DNA of 64,000 nt, taken from NCBI RefSeq assembly GCF_000091045.1, contig NC_006679.1, positions 460,781-524,780 on the forward strand, read 5' to 3'. Source of the stretch: Cryptococcus deneoformans JEC21 (Eukaryota > Basidiomycota > Tremellomycetes > Tremellales > Cryptococcaceae). This document shows, piece after piece, positions 38,201 to 50,719 of the stretch. Numbering within the stretch: position 1 is the stretch's first letter; every line of letters starts with the position of its first letter. The notes beneath the pieces were generated by a model. It searched no databases and was not told where the DNA came from. It saw only the letters and a program-made list of their open reading frames with translations. Made by a program: the position numbers and the translations under genes.

Positions 38201-38704
38201 TCTTGTCTCGGACGAAAGAAACTGAATGGCGTTGGCTATCTCCTCATCGCCCTCACTCTCTGATAGTTCAGGGGAAGGCACGAGGAAATAGGCCGATATC
38301 TACGCAAAGGTTGGCAAAGGTCTATCCCGTATCAGTGAACACGACGCACTTGATCATTGGGCTTCCCGGTATGTGTGACGATGGTATGCGCAAAGTGTGT
38401 CCTTGACAAAAACCTGCCCCATTAGTTCTCGCCAGCGGACGTTTCAAACTCACCAGCTTCTCAAACTGTACAGCGCATATCCTTTCAGAATAACCTCGCG
38501 CTCAATTCTCAACCTTCCTAGCATACCAAGCCATTTGGTTTCTAAAACATCTTGAGTCCTGTCAGTAGGTATTAGCAAGCCACTAGAGGAGGGACGCAGG
38601 AGGTGCTGAGTGTTTGGTGAGGGAGATGGAGAGAGGCTGGGAGTCGCAGGAGTGTTGGCATGAGAAACCGGGGATAGAGTGGATGGAGACAGCACGTAGG
38701 ACAT
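35239..38704 (-). CDS. Stb6/Stb2-like fungal protein, function unclear
   Basis: Thirteen exons: complement(35239..35559, 35612..35705, 35756..35806, 35856..36371, 36413..36529, 36576..37267, 37305..37406, 37452..37862, 37925..38011, 38087..38137, 38186..38299, 38350..38413, 38454..38704), 956 residues. After a Ser/Pro-rich start comes LETKWLGMLGRLRIEREVILKGYALY, then SRTHFAHTIVTHTGKPNDQ, LGFLLVTSPSAF and VIELVKLIQAALALWGMF. The later DGLFCDETKNAISRWRREMG stretch resembles, from memory, fungal Stb6-like proteins whose yeast members were found as Sin3 binders. The centre is basic and disordered, and the last 150 residues are probably coiled coil. One intron is only 41 nt. The frame is continuous, but some acceptors were chosen by alignment to the family pattern. 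No membrane or catalytic motif is visible. Confidence 0.7.
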
Positions 38705-39048
38705 GGCTAGGTGCGCATTGTATACTTCCTGAAAATATGTAAGTGAAATAGATGAGAATGAGTACAATTCCCTGATGAAATCGGCAGTCGACAATATGAT
38801 GCGCAAAGGTGGAGGAACAAACAAACAGACAGAGAACAGAGTGGAGGTGACTACGAATTCATTCGCAACAACAGCGGCAATGAAGTGTATGTTGTTGTTC
38901 TGTAGGCAGGGCTCATTCACATCTCAACGTCCGTCTGCACAAAGAGATCTAGGCAGGGGCCTGTCTATGCAACGGATGTATCTGCAAGGCTTCTTGCATT
39001 CTTTTTGTGCCAAATACGAAACCTCAGCCCAAAAAGTGAAATGTAAAA
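38705..39048. other. Intergenic between the Stb6-like gene and tRNA-Arg
   Basis: This 344-bp gap contains the promoter of the Stb6-like gene and, next to the tRNA, a run of A that reads as a Pol III terminator on the minus strand. No gene is visible. Confidence 0.45.
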
Positions 39049-39151
39049 AATCCACGGCGATATTCGAAATCGCGACCTCTTGATGTCGTCCTAGTCACTT
39101 TTACAAAGGACAAGATCGTAGTCAAGCGCACTACCACTGTGCTACGCGGAC
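39049..39151 (-). tRNA. tRNA-Arg(ACG) with a 31-nt intron
   Basis: On the minus strand the acceptor GTCCGCG pairs with CGTGGAT (G-T pairs at the ends). The D arm is GCAC/GTGC, the anticodon stem CTTGA/TCAAG, and the T arm GCGAT/ATCGC closes a TTCGAAT loop. The anticodon loop CTACGA is followed by a 31-nt intron with an internal GTCCT/AGGAC hairpin at position 37/38. Mature length is 72 nt. The TGACTACGA core matches eukaryotic tRNA-Arg(ACG). The discriminator reads T, which is unusual, and it merges with a T run that ends transcription. Confidence 0.82.
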
Positions 39152-39419
39152 TCCTTAATTTTCCGAAAATAATTTGTCCCTCTTCTATATAGAGTAATCT
39201 TCTGTCCTACCAACTAAAAGTTAAAAGATTTTTACTCTACCGTGCACAATTCTGCAGCCGCCACTCCAAAATGCATATAGAAGATAGACAAACAGTTGCA
39301 TCTCGTGCAAAATACAATCCCTTTCTTGAACAATTAGACATATCAACAAAAGCAAAATATTTGTTTTAAAGAGAAGAACCGGATGAATGAAGAAAAAAGG
39401 AAATGAAACCCCAAATTTC

Positions 39420-41451
39420 TTATGACCGACCAAAGATCCATCCGAGCACTCTTTGTCCCTGAGACCTTTCACCACTCTCCTCAATTGACTGCCCTCCTTG
39501 TGTCTGTGGGAGCGCCTCAGTCTGTGCTTGTTGGACCTCACTGCAAGTTCAAGTCAGACCAGCAAAAGCAGCGGCTACGAGGGCAAAGAAGACTCACGCT
39601 TCGCTCATCGCAGCGATAGCCTGGTTAACCATGTCTTCCGGCAAGTCTGCCGGTAACCCATTTGCATATACATGTGGGTCGAGTGGAGCGTAACCTGGTG
39701 GTGGCGGAAATTCGGAATTTGATCTGGAAGGACCTGGTGCTGGCGATGGGACAGAGTGAGAAACAGGAGGGTCTTGAGGAGAAGTGAACTGGCTAGGAAA
39801 GTATTGACCTCGAATGCTGTGCATTGAAATGTCGAGAAGATTGGGTGTAGGTGGATTATGCTCGATAGGTGATTGCTCACGATCTAACTCGGCGTCGAGA
39901 GGCGTGGTGGCGCTTTCGTCTTCCCCATCGACAATATCACCCTCATCCACAGAACCGGAAGCGGAGGACGACGATGAAGAGATGACAAATGGAGGGACGC
40001 GAGTTTGAGAAGAGGGCCTGTCGGTAGGTGAAACGTAGGAAGAGAAACCAGGAGCGGGAGAGGGAGAGGAAGGAGTGGCACCGGCGCTTGAAGAATCGGC
40101 CTCTGAGCCCATTGGACGGAGAGGGCTGGAAACATGAGGATCAGTAGGAAGTACCCGGTGATCCCTATGCTTGTGTCTCCTTGTCCTCTGTGTCTGCGGT
40201 CCCGGACCTGACGTGCCCCTATTCCGAGCAGCTTCTAGCAGCGCGCCCATGCCACTGTGCCTATTAGGTCGTCCAGCTCCTCCAGCAACCGCAGCACCTG
40301 GCGTACCATAACCTGATTCAAGCAAGATGGATCCTCGCTCGCTTCCATAAGCAGGTGGAGGCGCAAGCGTACCAGTCATTGGCGCCAAACCCCACTTCTT
40401 CACGTTTGCCTCGATAAACACGAAACCCGCTTGACCAAGGTTGACATGCAATGTACAAGGCCCATTAGCACCGACGGTCGGGAACAGATTGAGCCGTTGC
40501 AAACCGGTATAAGCATCTTCAAGCTTACGTCCGTTGCGAGTGAAGAAGACAGTGCCGGTTCGAGGGCGGTAACCCACCCCTAGGACGTCACCTTCAGCCA
40601 AGGCAGGCCCATAAGAAGCTGAAGTAAACGGGTAATTGTGCGACTTGAACCCGTCCGAAGCAAAATACGCGACAGAGTACTTGTTCCACCCAGGTAACCT
40701 GAACGATGGATAAGGCTTGGTTGCGAGACCAATAGCGACCTCGGTGTTAACCGGCTTGTCGTACATTTTGACTTCCCAATAATACACTTCGTTGAGCTTG
40801 GGAAGAGGTAAGTTTGCCATGACATTGTTACCACCTCCCTCGCGAGCGGGCATACCAGGACCATCCGCCAAGAATGTAATTTCCGTACGAGATTGCACGT
40901 AAAGGGAAAGATTGTCTTCATAATCTGGCTCGAACGCCCAAGCCGAGACGCCCTTTTCTTGAATAGACAGGAACTGAGAAAGAGTAATGTCGGTGGGGAT
41001 GGACGTAGGAGGGTATTGTGACTGCCAGTCTACATCGTTGATCAGTCTTCGGCTCAAAAGTTAAAACAATCAACTTACCCTTGGCACGATTATACGCCTC
41101 CCGAACTTCCGGGTCTACCGTTTCCAACCATCTAGATTCCACACCTTCTACACCACCTTCCCCAACAACGCCGTCCCCTTTTGATAAATCTAATGGCCCG
41201 CCATCTTCCAATAATCTGACGGCCGTCAACTTCCATTTGGACACCTTTCCATAAGAAAATACTCACCTAATGCCTCTCTTCCGACGTACATACAACACAA
41301 CTATCAAAAATACTACCATTCCTACCAGTACAGTGAGTACGACCACTAGTACTGGTATGAAGACCAGTAATAACGTTGAGACACCGCCTCCATTATCATT
41401 CTCTGATCGAGTGGGGTTGGGTAAATCTGGATGCCACGGGTCTTGATCCAT
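39420..41451 (-). CDS. SSH4: SPRY-domain membrane adaptor Ssh4 (Rsp5 ubiquitin-ligase adaptor)
   Basis: Four exons: complement(39420..39540, 39598..41029, 41079..41215, 41267..41451), 624 residues. One transmembrane helix (about 24-52, LLLVFIPVLVVVLTVLVG) is followed by a basic stop-transfer YVRRKR. A SPRY domain follows (about 155-300) with YYWEVKM, VAIGLATKPYPSFRLPGW and GVGYRPRTGTVFFTRNG. PY motifs for Rsp5-type WW domains are PPPAY (about 310) and PPPPGY (about 555). Ssh4 sits in endosomal and vacuolar membranes and brings Rsp5 to cargo. The long Ser/Pro tail is probably disordered. The ATG at 41451 gives the short lumenal end typical of the family. An in-frame ATG about 120 bp further upstream would add some 41 residues and remains an alternative. 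Confidence 0.86.
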
Positions 41452-42516
41452 TTTGACCAGATGGTTCCGAGAGTGCGCGGTTGTTTGAAATTGGTATAAA
41501 AGCTTGGTGACTTTTGTGATCGGGTTTACAGATTTATAGAGGTGAAGACTGCGAGTGGAAATAGGATTAACCATATATCCGCTTAACTGCAGCACCTCAA
41601 ATAGCTGATCCTCAAGGAACAGAGCAGTTTATTTTGCGAGGCAGGATTACCTAAACTCAGACGCTCCGTGTGTTTTGTGACACTGAAATGAAGTTGTGAT
41701 GTGAGAGTGGGGGCAAGAGACAAGGGTTGAAGGATGGATAGTGAGAGGGAATGAAAGGAACTTGTAATTTGCGATATTTGAGGACTGCTCTTTTCTCCGG
41801 TAGGTTGCTGAGCCTTGTCGTTGTGACTGGAAGGATAAAATGAAATCTGTATTTATGTGTGTTGCGGGGTCCAACAATCTATGAGAACAGGACCAAGTCA
41901 GCGATTCGACCACAACATGCGTCGGGTGTGCACAGCATTCGTCTGCGCGCTATACAACAATATGCTTGTGGCTTGTCGGTCGATAGCCATTATGGATTTG
42001 TATGTCCGCCAGAACCCGACTTCCTAACGATGGTTCTACAATGCTGACGAAGAGCCAAAAGGCGGGGTGGATCCGCAATCGGGGAGGCGAGGAAGTGGCC
42101 ACTCACCAACTGTCGCCAGCAATAATCTTTCACTAGGTTCTTTGGATGCTATTATATCCAATCGGAAACTATTTGATGGTCCACTGGGATGTGTATGCTT
42201 GGTGTTCCGGTATATTACAGTAGCTCGAGTATAGGAGATGGGAACTTAGTATGGTGGAGCGCAGGCCCTCATAGCGACGAGATCTCCAAGAGATGCGCAA
42301 GCCATTCTCGCCACCCTCAGCTGCTTCCGTCATTTGATCCCGCCTTCCGATGCAACCCGCCAGTCAAGCCAACGAACTCTTCTTCTGTCGTCCAGTGCGT
42401 CGGGGACAGCCAACCTGCAACCGAGCTTACGAGAGCAGAAAGTGCATGGAAAGAAGACTACAGATACAATATAATTGACGAGAGACCAAATCAAGGACAA
42501 ATGACCAGTTTACGTC
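41452..42516. other. Intergenic upstream of SSH4
   Basis: This 1.06-kb gap lies between the SSH4 start and the PRI2 stop. A plus-strand open frame at 42189-42614 overlaps PRI2 and has no protein character. The interval probably holds the SSH4 promoter and leader. Confidence 0.45.
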
Positions 42517-44224
42517 TTAGTCAACATCCATGGCTTCTTCCTTCTTCTTTATTCCATCCAGAACTTCCTTCTCCAACTCCCGGCTTCTGTCCGCCCATTT
42601 GTTGGGGTGACTGACACTTTCCCCATTCCCAAGCCCTTCCCCTTTCTTCACACCACGCGTAACCTCAAACACTCTCGTGCACGCTACGTGATAGTGACTT
42701 GCCTTGACACTATCCAGGATATCTCGCATTTCGGGAGAAGTACGAGAAAAGTGGTCGGGATAAGTGTTGGTAAGGAAAGTTGTAAGATTTTCGGGAGAAA
42801 AATGTCTGAAGGGACATCCATGGGCGTCTTGGGTACCTGGCTGATCTTGAGTAAGAATTTGTTGACAGCTGCAAGCGGTCAGTCCAGTTCGTGCATGTAA
42901 AGCAAATGACATACTTTTTTGGAGGATAATTGGCTCGACGACCCTCCTGCCCGTAGCTGTGACGGATGTTATACCTGTATTCTTTATTGAATTTGTCATC
43001 TGTCATACTTGTTCCATACGACCGTCTCCAGAAGAGGATCGCTTGATCTAATGGCAGACCAAGACCCTACGGCTGGTCAGTAAATGTTGTGCAAGAAAAT
43101 AGACAATACTTACTTTCAAAAACAATGTTAACTGCAGGCGACCCCAGTGCTTCAAATGATGATCCTTTTTCAACTTTTCATATAAATGCCTCATACACGG
43201 TGGGAAATGTTTTCTTGCGACATCGTCAATGGTGTCGGCTGTGACGGTCATTCCGTCGCCCAATTCATCTGACGGTTGATAGTCAGAGGCGCCTATACCA
43301 GACAAGAATGACGATGCGAGGTGGTCGATGACGGGTCCAAGACGCTCGTCCTCGTCTAATCTTGGAAGATTCTTCGCTGTAAACTCAAGCGCCTTCTCCA
43401 GACGATCGGCAAAGACCTGAAGGACGAGAGATAGCTGAAGGGACTGGGGAACAAAGGCAAGGCCACCCTTAACTAACACACGTCGTGCACCGACAAGGTC
43501 TGGTACGGTATACCATGGGACCTTAAACCATGTCTCAGAAATCGCATCTTCCTTGGAGCCCTTGGGCAGCATCTGCTGAAGCTCTGCCTTGAGAAATTTC
43601 TTCTCATCTTCGCCAACAGTGTCATAGTTAAAGGAAAGCGACCGGAGGAATGCAGCACGCTCATTCTTGTCATCTGTTTCGAATCTGGATTTAAATAGCG
43701 CCAATTCTGAGCGGACGAAGCGTTGTCGAAGATCAGGACTGATATGCGTCAGCATTTGCCACTGATCCTGGCTCACATTACGTGCGACTCACCTCCGACA
43801 GAATGCCAGCCTCAAAACCCAATGACCGATTTCATCCCTGCGCCTCTCATCATCAAGGTTGACGTTTCTCGCAGTGTTACTGGACAGTGGTAAGTGCGTC
43901 TTCGCGTAAGTCGCGATTCCACTGGCCACTTGGGCGTAGGGTAATGATCGATGAGAGAGTGATTCGATATGTGAAAGAACCCGAAGGCGGGATATGGCAC
44001 ATGTCTCAAATTCTTCAAGTGTTATATCTAGGGCTGGCGGTCGTTCGTAACTAAAACGAAGTTATTTAGCTCCGACTATATGTCAAGACGCGCTAGACGT
44101 ACAAGTTGAGTCGAAAGGAATACCTCGCGCTGGGAACGCCATTTGCAGTGGAGTTCCGTTTGCTGAGTTTGACTTCAGGAGACGAATTAGTGTTTGTCGT
44201 GTGCCTAGAGCTCGCTCTGAACAT
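42517..44224 (-). CDS. PRI2: DNA primase large subunit Pri2
   Basis: Five exons: complement(42517..42868, 42915..43066, 43114..43738, 43793..44050, 44103..44224), 502 residues. The amino part has RLNFYERPPALDITLEEFE, and the helical core includes DLRQRFVRSELALFKSRF. The carboxyl iron-sulfur domain contains FPPCMRHLYEKLKKDHHLKH, FWRRSY, YNIRHSYGQEGRRANYPPK and DAHGCPFRH. The four cluster cysteines are C308, C387, C404 and C449, in the expected order and spacing. Pri2 partners Pri1 in primase-polymerase alpha to start RNA primers. The start at 44224 was chosen because it places the conserved RLNFYERPP segment in frame. The 249-bp gap to WBP1 is a divergent promoter. Confidence 0.93.
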
Positions 44225-44473
44225 AACGATGGTGATAAATGATTTAATAGAAGAAAAGCGAATAAAAATCAAGCGAAGAATGCGTGGTGGTCGAAAAACC
44301 GAACGCGTACGACAAACATGACAGACGCGTCTTTGTGAATTTACGTAATTATTCTCCACGTCACGACCGCAGCGACGAGGAGGCGACGAGCGAGTGGGAG
44401 CAGCAATTCCGTGCTCCCTTTTACTTCAGAGTGTACTCTTCAAACACCCATACAAAGTCAAGAAAAAGCAGCC

Positions 44474-45293
44474 ATGAGGACTTCGAGCATGCTGTTTATG
44501 CCCTTTGTGGCATTTTTTGGTCTCGTCTCTGCACGTTCAGCGACAGGCGACAGAGTATTGGTTGTGCTCGAGTCCGCAGTAACCAAGGATGACTATTCTC
44601 AATTCTGGAATTCATTACAACGTACGAAAATTCCTCACACATGATGTGATATACTAACGACGAAATAGAGCGCGGGTTTGAGCTTACATTCAAGGAGCCC
44701 GAATCCAAAGACGCCGATCTTGTCAAGTTTGGAGAAGCGCAGTACGATCATTTAATCATGTTCGCTCCTACAGCGAAGAGTAAGACCTTCATCATTCACA
44801 ATAGCCATGCTGATATGCGATAGACTTCTCCCCCTCCATTTCACCCAAGGCCATCCTTGATTCGCAATTCAAGGGCCTTAATGCTCTCTATATTCTCTCC
44901 CCACAGCTTCCTGAAGTGCAGCGAGAACACCTGAGAGAATACGACCTCGAATTTATCCCTTCTGATCTCGTTCTCATCGACTCCTTCTCTCATCCTTCTG
45001 GAGAAAGCGCTTCTACCGTGCTACTCCCCCCTACAGAATGCGCTGTCTCAAACGGTGCCGTTTTATCTGACACTACTCTTACTGGTGGGCCCATCGCCTA
45101 TCCCTCCGGTACAGTACACTCGGCAGGTTTGAACCCTTACCTTATTGACGTTCTCCATGCACCTAAAAAGTCATACATTGGGCAAGACAAAATCCTCAAT
45201 GCCGATGAAATTGAAAGGGAGAAGGCTGTAGATGGGAAGAAGAGCAAGGATGCATTGCAGACGGGCAAGAAGGCCAGTCTGGTTAGCGCTTTA

Positions 45294-45347
<54 letters not shown>

Positions 45348-45815
45348 GACAAATATTGGGGCCAAACAGTCGAGACCATTGATGGGAAAAAGTGAGTCTC
45401 AAGACAATCTCTTGCCCCCCATGCACTGATCCTTTGCAGAGTCGAGACTGGTAATGCGGCTTTCGTTACTGATTTTACCAAATGGGTTTTCCAAGAGACC
45501 GGGGTCATCAAGGTCGTGTCCACTACTCATTTTCGAGAGGGCGAGACTGAGCCTCGAGAGATGTATACAAAGAAAGATGACATTGTAAGTTTTATACACA
45601 TGTTGCAGAAGATGTTTTTTGCTGACATTTCCTAGACTTATTCTCTTACTCTTGCTCAACATGTCACCAATGGAAATGGCACCTCCTCCTGGGGTCCTTT
45701 CTACGCAGATGACATCCAAATGGACTTCACCATGCTCGATCCTCATATTCGCACTGCTATGATTGAAGACAAGTCGTCTAGCTCTGCAGATGCCACAACA
45801 TACAAGGCAAGATTT

Positions 45816-45847
<32 letters not shown>

Positions 45848-45850
45848 CGC

Positions 45851-45883
<33 letters not shown>

Positions 45884-46127
45884 TGCCCCCCCCCCTGCTC
45901 TGATAACGCAGACTGATCTTCCTAACAGATGGAGTTACATCCGAACATCTTCTACCGCTTCTGTTGTCCCTTTGCGACATGACGAGTACCCGCGATTCAT
46001 TACCGGCGCTTGGCCTTATTACATCGCTGCCATCAGCACTAGTGTGACGTTTTTAGCATTTGTTGCCATTTGGTTGTCCTTGGGAGAGGTAGATAAGGAC
46101 AGAAAAGGAAAGAAGAAGGCCGAGTAG
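44474..46127 (+). CDS. WBP1: Oligosaccharyltransferase 48-kDa subunit Wbp1 (DDOST)
   Basis: Six exons: join(44474..44621, 44669..44779, 44824..45391, 45440..45584, 45636..45871, 45929..46127), 468 residues. A signal peptide spans about residues 1-20, followed by RVLVVLESAVTKDDYSQFWNSL, GFELTF and YDHLIMFAPTAK. The lumenal body has GFVGSGEVFSDKYW and TNFT-like elements, and a transmembrane helix near the end (about 433-458) precedes a short lysine-rich cytosolic tail ending KGKKKAE. The dilysine-type tail fits ER retention as in yeast Wbp1. The subunit is part of the complex that transfers N-glycans to nascent proteins in the ER. MAN1, next to it, supplies mannose for the same glycans. Confidence 0.92.
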
Positions 46128-46281
46128 ACTGTAACGCATGCAATACATAAGGATTCGTCAGCAGTGCTGGACGTATTTAGATCTTTGGAGACAGACGAAG
46201 TTGTGCGATTATCCGCAGAACATTTTCGCATTATTTACTAAGTATTCATATTTATAATACGACATATAACGCAAATTACAT

Positions 46282-46305
46282 CTACTTCTTTCCGACGTCG
46301 TCCTT

Positions 46306-46340
<35 letters not shown>

Positions 46341-46447
46341 GGCCCTTACCGCCCTTTGCGGTCCATTTCGTTTCAGTCGCAGAACCAATAAACCAAATAG
46401 TGCCTTCACCTCCTTCACCATCAGTACCCTCCCCTCCTCGCTTTGTT

Positions 46448-46479
<32 letters not shown>

Positions 46480-47828
46480 AAGGACGACCGCAACTCCGGC
46501 CCCATCCAGAGGAGATAAGATTTCATCTCCTGCAATCTTCATGATAGAGAACTCCTCAAAAGGAGTTGAATAGACTGTTGTCCTTCCATTTTGAGATTTG
46601 GAGTACTTGGAGGCATCCAATAGAAGGTCCTTGATAGCTTTGGGGGTGCAAGTTACAGCCTTGGCAACCAATGAAGGATCATCTTTGGAGTCGTCAGAAG
46701 TGAAGCCAACATTGAGGACATTGTCGCTGATGGCCATAAGCTCAACGATTTCTTAGCAATATTAGTAAAAGCGATGAGGTTACTTGGAAGGTTACTCACC
46801 GCCTTCGAGCCAAGCGTGGGGGCCATCGGCGCCGACGTACATACCCTGGTCCTTTTTAAGCTCTATAAGATTCAAAAAGAGCCTAAACATCTTTGTAAGC
46901 TTACAAATCTTAAAAACTCCCACTACTGGGAAGGGAGGCAACCCACAAACTAGAGAACAGTCCAGCATCTCCAGGGTTGTACTTCTTTCCCAACTCAACA
47001 GCTCGCACTAATCTGTTCTTGTCCTCGTCTTCAATATCTACACTGTCAAAAGCCTTGAGTCCTTGGCTAAGTACGCGGTCCGAGAATTTCTTGACTGATT
47101 CCTCGTTGTCTCCGAGCTTAATGAATCCCTCCCAAGTAGGTTGAAGAGTTTCGGCCGAGGGGGCAGAAATGAACGATTTAATGGACTTCTGGAGCAAAGA
47201 GGGGAGAAGAGAAATTTCTTGAACACTTTTCAAGAGTGAAGCAATTTTGTCGTATGGGCGAAAGGAAGCAAATCCAAGAAAACGGTCTGAAAGGCAGACA
47301 GCGATTTCCGGCTTATGGTTGATACTTGACCTCAAGTCAGTTCCTCATTATCATTGCAAAATGGGCTGTGAGCTTACTCGCCAAATTGCTTAGGGTTCTC
47401 TTCGTGCAACTTCTTGGCCAAAGCTTTATCGGGATGGATCTGCAATGGAAGAGCTTGCTTGCAGGTCAAAACTTTGAACAAGAAAGGTACATGTCCTTCT
47501 TCCTGGCCCTCAGCGCCAGAGCCCTTTGCCCCAGTGAAGGGAGGAGAAAATCGATTGGCTGCACCGAGTAAGGAAGGGTTCTTTTTGAGGTGGGTGGAAA
47601 GGAGTGTGTCGGGGGATGAGAATAGGTGGGCAGGATTATTCGGGTGGGTGCCCATCCACAGCTCGGCGTAGGCCTGTTCAGGCTTGAGGTCGAACGAGAC
47701 GGCACCGTTCTTCGATGCTAGACGAGCGGCCAAACTGTCATTGCCGACCTCACCCCCTATCTCTAAATGTCAGCACTTCTTCCAACGAATTGTACAATGG
47801 AAGGGGCTCACAGGGGTAGTCGTTAGGG

Positions 47829-47860
<32 letters not shown>

Positions 47861-47872
47861 ACCAGACGACAT
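46282..47872 (-). CDS. MAN1: Mannose-6-phosphate isomerase
   Basis: Five exons: complement(46282..46751, 46800..46882, 46947..47330, 47378..47756, 47812..47872), 458 residues. The enzyme interconverts fructose-6-phosphate and mannose-6-phosphate, feeding GDP-mannose for capsule, wall and glycoproteins. Type-I isomerase features are YPWGEVGND at the start, [13 protein letters not shown], the zinc and active-site region [40 protein letters not shown] and [13 protein letters not shown]. Intron 3 uses a GTGGGT donor, a weaker match than its neighbours. The carboxyl end is Lys-rich. The gene symbol follows Cryptococcus usage; the yeast name is PMI40. Confidence 0.92.
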
Positions 47873-48475
47873 TGTTGTTGAGCTTGGGGTTGTAGTGGTA
47901 TGTATCTTTGTTCGGCAGCCAATTTCATGCATAAATAGTTTTCCAAACTCTCATATTATACATTCCCCAAACTGCTCCAAGGGGTTGAAAGCCATATAAT
48001 GAGGCACAAAATGTCATAAACGCTCGACGTCATATTATTGTGCTGAGTGATGAATGTCCAGGCATCCTGCTAAGTATAGGTGGAGGTGGAGGCAAATGTC
48101 TCGCCATCCGCCATCATGTAATGTCCCATGCCGCCCTTTATTACCGTCGACGTCATCATCTCCAATCCGGCAGATCATGTTCAAGCGGACGGCATACACT
48201 ACGTACAATTATATGCAACGAAGTACAGTCGCCTCCCTCAAATCCGGAACCCCGCAGCATGCAGCAGTAGTGTAATCGTGCGAGTGGACGTAAGTGTATG
48301 AGCCCCCTGATAACTCCTACGAGACCGAATTCCTATCCCCTCCTACTGCTGGTCGGGCAGATTGCAGGTGGCATGCAAAAGTCGCATTATGCAGTGTGAA
48401 ATCGTATGTACGTAGTACAACAAAAAACCAGATATATGATACACTCATTCAATCTGCGGGATGGTGTATGGCGCA
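47873..48475. other. Intergenic between MAN1 and GLE1
   Basis: This 603-bp gap lies between two leftward genes and should hold the MAN1 promoter and the GLE1 3' end. No further gene is supported. Confidence 0.45.
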
Positions 48476-48508
48476 TCAAGCTACCCAGTCCCTCCCTTTC
48501 ATCGCCAT

Positions 48509-48542
<34 letters not shown>

Positions 48543-48701
48543 CCCAGCTTGTCCCGCGACATCCCTCCATCGCCCTTGATTTCCCCACCCTGTATTCCCT
48601 CCCTCTCCAAAGATTCTCTAAGTTTATCTGTTTGACCTTTACCATAGATACGGATGACTTCGGCCAGGGCAATTTCGATCCACGTCGTAAGCAAAGCAGC
48701 G

Positions 48702-48748
<47 letters not shown>

Positions 48749-50719
48749 CGTCCAGGCATAGGTGAGTCGCATTGGCTTAGGGACGAGTTTGTCAAGTTCT
48801 TCTGGGGTAGGTGCAGACGGTAAAGTGGGGATGAGCGGCGTAAGAGGTGTTTGAAGGATAGCAAAAAACAAAGTGCAAATGCTGGACATCCGAGAGATGT
48901 ATTCGTGTTGTGACTCATCGGTACCCCGCCCGGTTGACTTTTCGTACGCTTCACGACTTTGATTCTACCATCTGTTAGCATTTCTCAAACGTCTCTCTTC
49001 AGCGAAAACGTACAGTTTGAGGAGCGGGGTAGAATGGAACTACCCAAGGACACTTTTTCACGAATCTAGCAAATAAAACATCGCCTAAAGCGGCGTGACC
49101 CCTCAGCATCAGCCCCACTACAACCTTTGCCAGAGGAAAGGCGGATGTCGGTTTGGACGTAATTTCGGACTGCGCTTGAGTGATAAGTACTTTGGAAACA
49201 TGGGAGAGAAGATAGGCATATGGTTTGGGAACGTCTGGAGTGAATTGAATGGGCGAAGCCGCGGAAGGTGGTGAGGGAAGTTGTTGGATAAGGAGATCAT
49301 GGATGTCGGTTGTCTAATCATAGTCAGTGTCCAATCATCCGTGATCTAACTCACGATCTTCACAACAGATTCTCTTGTATTCAAGGCTTGACCCAGCCAC
49401 CTAATAATCATCCTCTTCCCCTTATTCAAATTCGTCATCGTTGGTCTATCCGCCTTGACCTTCTCAATCACCTCGCTCTTCATCCAGTTCTGTTTTTCGG
49501 TGTACGCTCTCCACATGGCCCCAGCTTGTTCTCTCTTGTCAACAATCCTCTTAGAAGCTTTTTCCTTTTCCTCCTTTGCTCTCTTTTCTTCCTCCAACTT
49601 GCGTTCTTTGGCTTCCATGGCAGCCTTCGCTTGCTGTTCCTTCAAAGCCAATTCCTTCGTATGGCGTTCAATCTCCGCTTTTTGTTCGCGCGCCACTCGA
49701 TCCTTTTCTGCTATCCGGGCTTCTTCCTCCTCTTTTCTCCTTTTTGCCTCCGCTTGAGCTATTCTGGCAGCCTTCGCTGCAGCTTCCGCCTCCCGCTTTT
49801 CAACCGATTGAATCACTTCATCAATGTCCTAATATGGTGTCAGTATCAGCAGTTGTACTTTCATACAAAGACATACCTTCCAAAGACTCTCCTCGCGCTC
49901 CTTGAAAGCTTTCCGAAGCTCTTCTTCTTGTTTGTCATGCCTCAGAGCTAACCCTTCCAAAAGTCGTCGAATCTCCTCAGCTTCTTGTGAAAGTTGTGAC
50001 TCCTGGATTGATACAATTTTGGCACGAGCATTGGTGGCTATAGAGCGAACATGCGACTGCTGCTTCGCCGCACGATATTGACCATCCCTCTTTGAGTAAG
50101 TGAATATTTAGTGAGATACCCAATAAACATTACTAGCGATGTCAAGACGTACCCAAGCCTCCTCTTCAGTCCTCTTGACCCAAGTTTCAAACACATCTGG
50201 CTCTTCTTTCAGCACTTCTTCCAAAGTAGCCTTGCTGCTGGGTACTTTGCTTCCAGTCAATGAGCGCGCCAAGGGCGAATGCCTCCATAACGAAGACGAA
50301 ATTTCGCTTTTTCTCTTGTTCTTCGACGATTGAGGACTAGTTCAATGTCAGCTCTGAGTCATCCATACACATGATACGTACGTTGAAAAAGCATTCCAAG
50401 GGGATTGAGTCCTTGCCTTGCCTCCGTTCTTCCCGCCATTGACGCTTCTCCCGCTCAGTCCCAAAATCTCCACTTCATCCTCAGAGCCCAACACTTCTTC
50501 ATCACTAGAATCTAGTGCAGCGCGTATATCTCTCCCCAATGAGGAATTTGGATCTGTAGATATCCTTGAGACACGTATTAGCTTAGCAGAACATGGGAGC
50601 GGAAGGGATATATACCATTGAAAGCCGTCCAGTGATTCTTCGTCCGAAGAGAAGGAGTAATCGACAGATACGATATCCGAGTCCGAGTCGGAATCCGAGG
50701 ACACCACTCCGAACCTCAT
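48476..50719 (-). CDS. GLE1: Nuclear-pore mRNA export factor Gle1
   Basis: Seven exons: complement(48476..48964, 49014..49313, 49355..49828, 49877..50089, 50153..50336, 50382..50719), where the last listed may itself be split. This gives 665 residues, or 648 if an internal 51-nt in-frame segment (about 50563-50613) is an intron. The acidic Ser/Asp-rich amino end is followed by a long coiled coil of Glu/Lys/Ala repeats (about 245-355). The carboxyl GLE1 domain follows, with MWRAYTEKQNWMKSEVIEKVK, PFAYLLSHVSKVLITQAQ-like helices and VVGLMLRGHAALGDVLFARFVKKCPWVVPF. Gle1 with inositol hexakisphosphate activates Dbp5 on the cytoplasmic face of the pore. Confidence 0.9.

Noticed and set aside
42189..42614. 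141-codon plus-strand open frame overlapping PRI2
   Set aside because: It overlaps the last exon of a well-supported gene on the opposite strand and has no protein features of its own.
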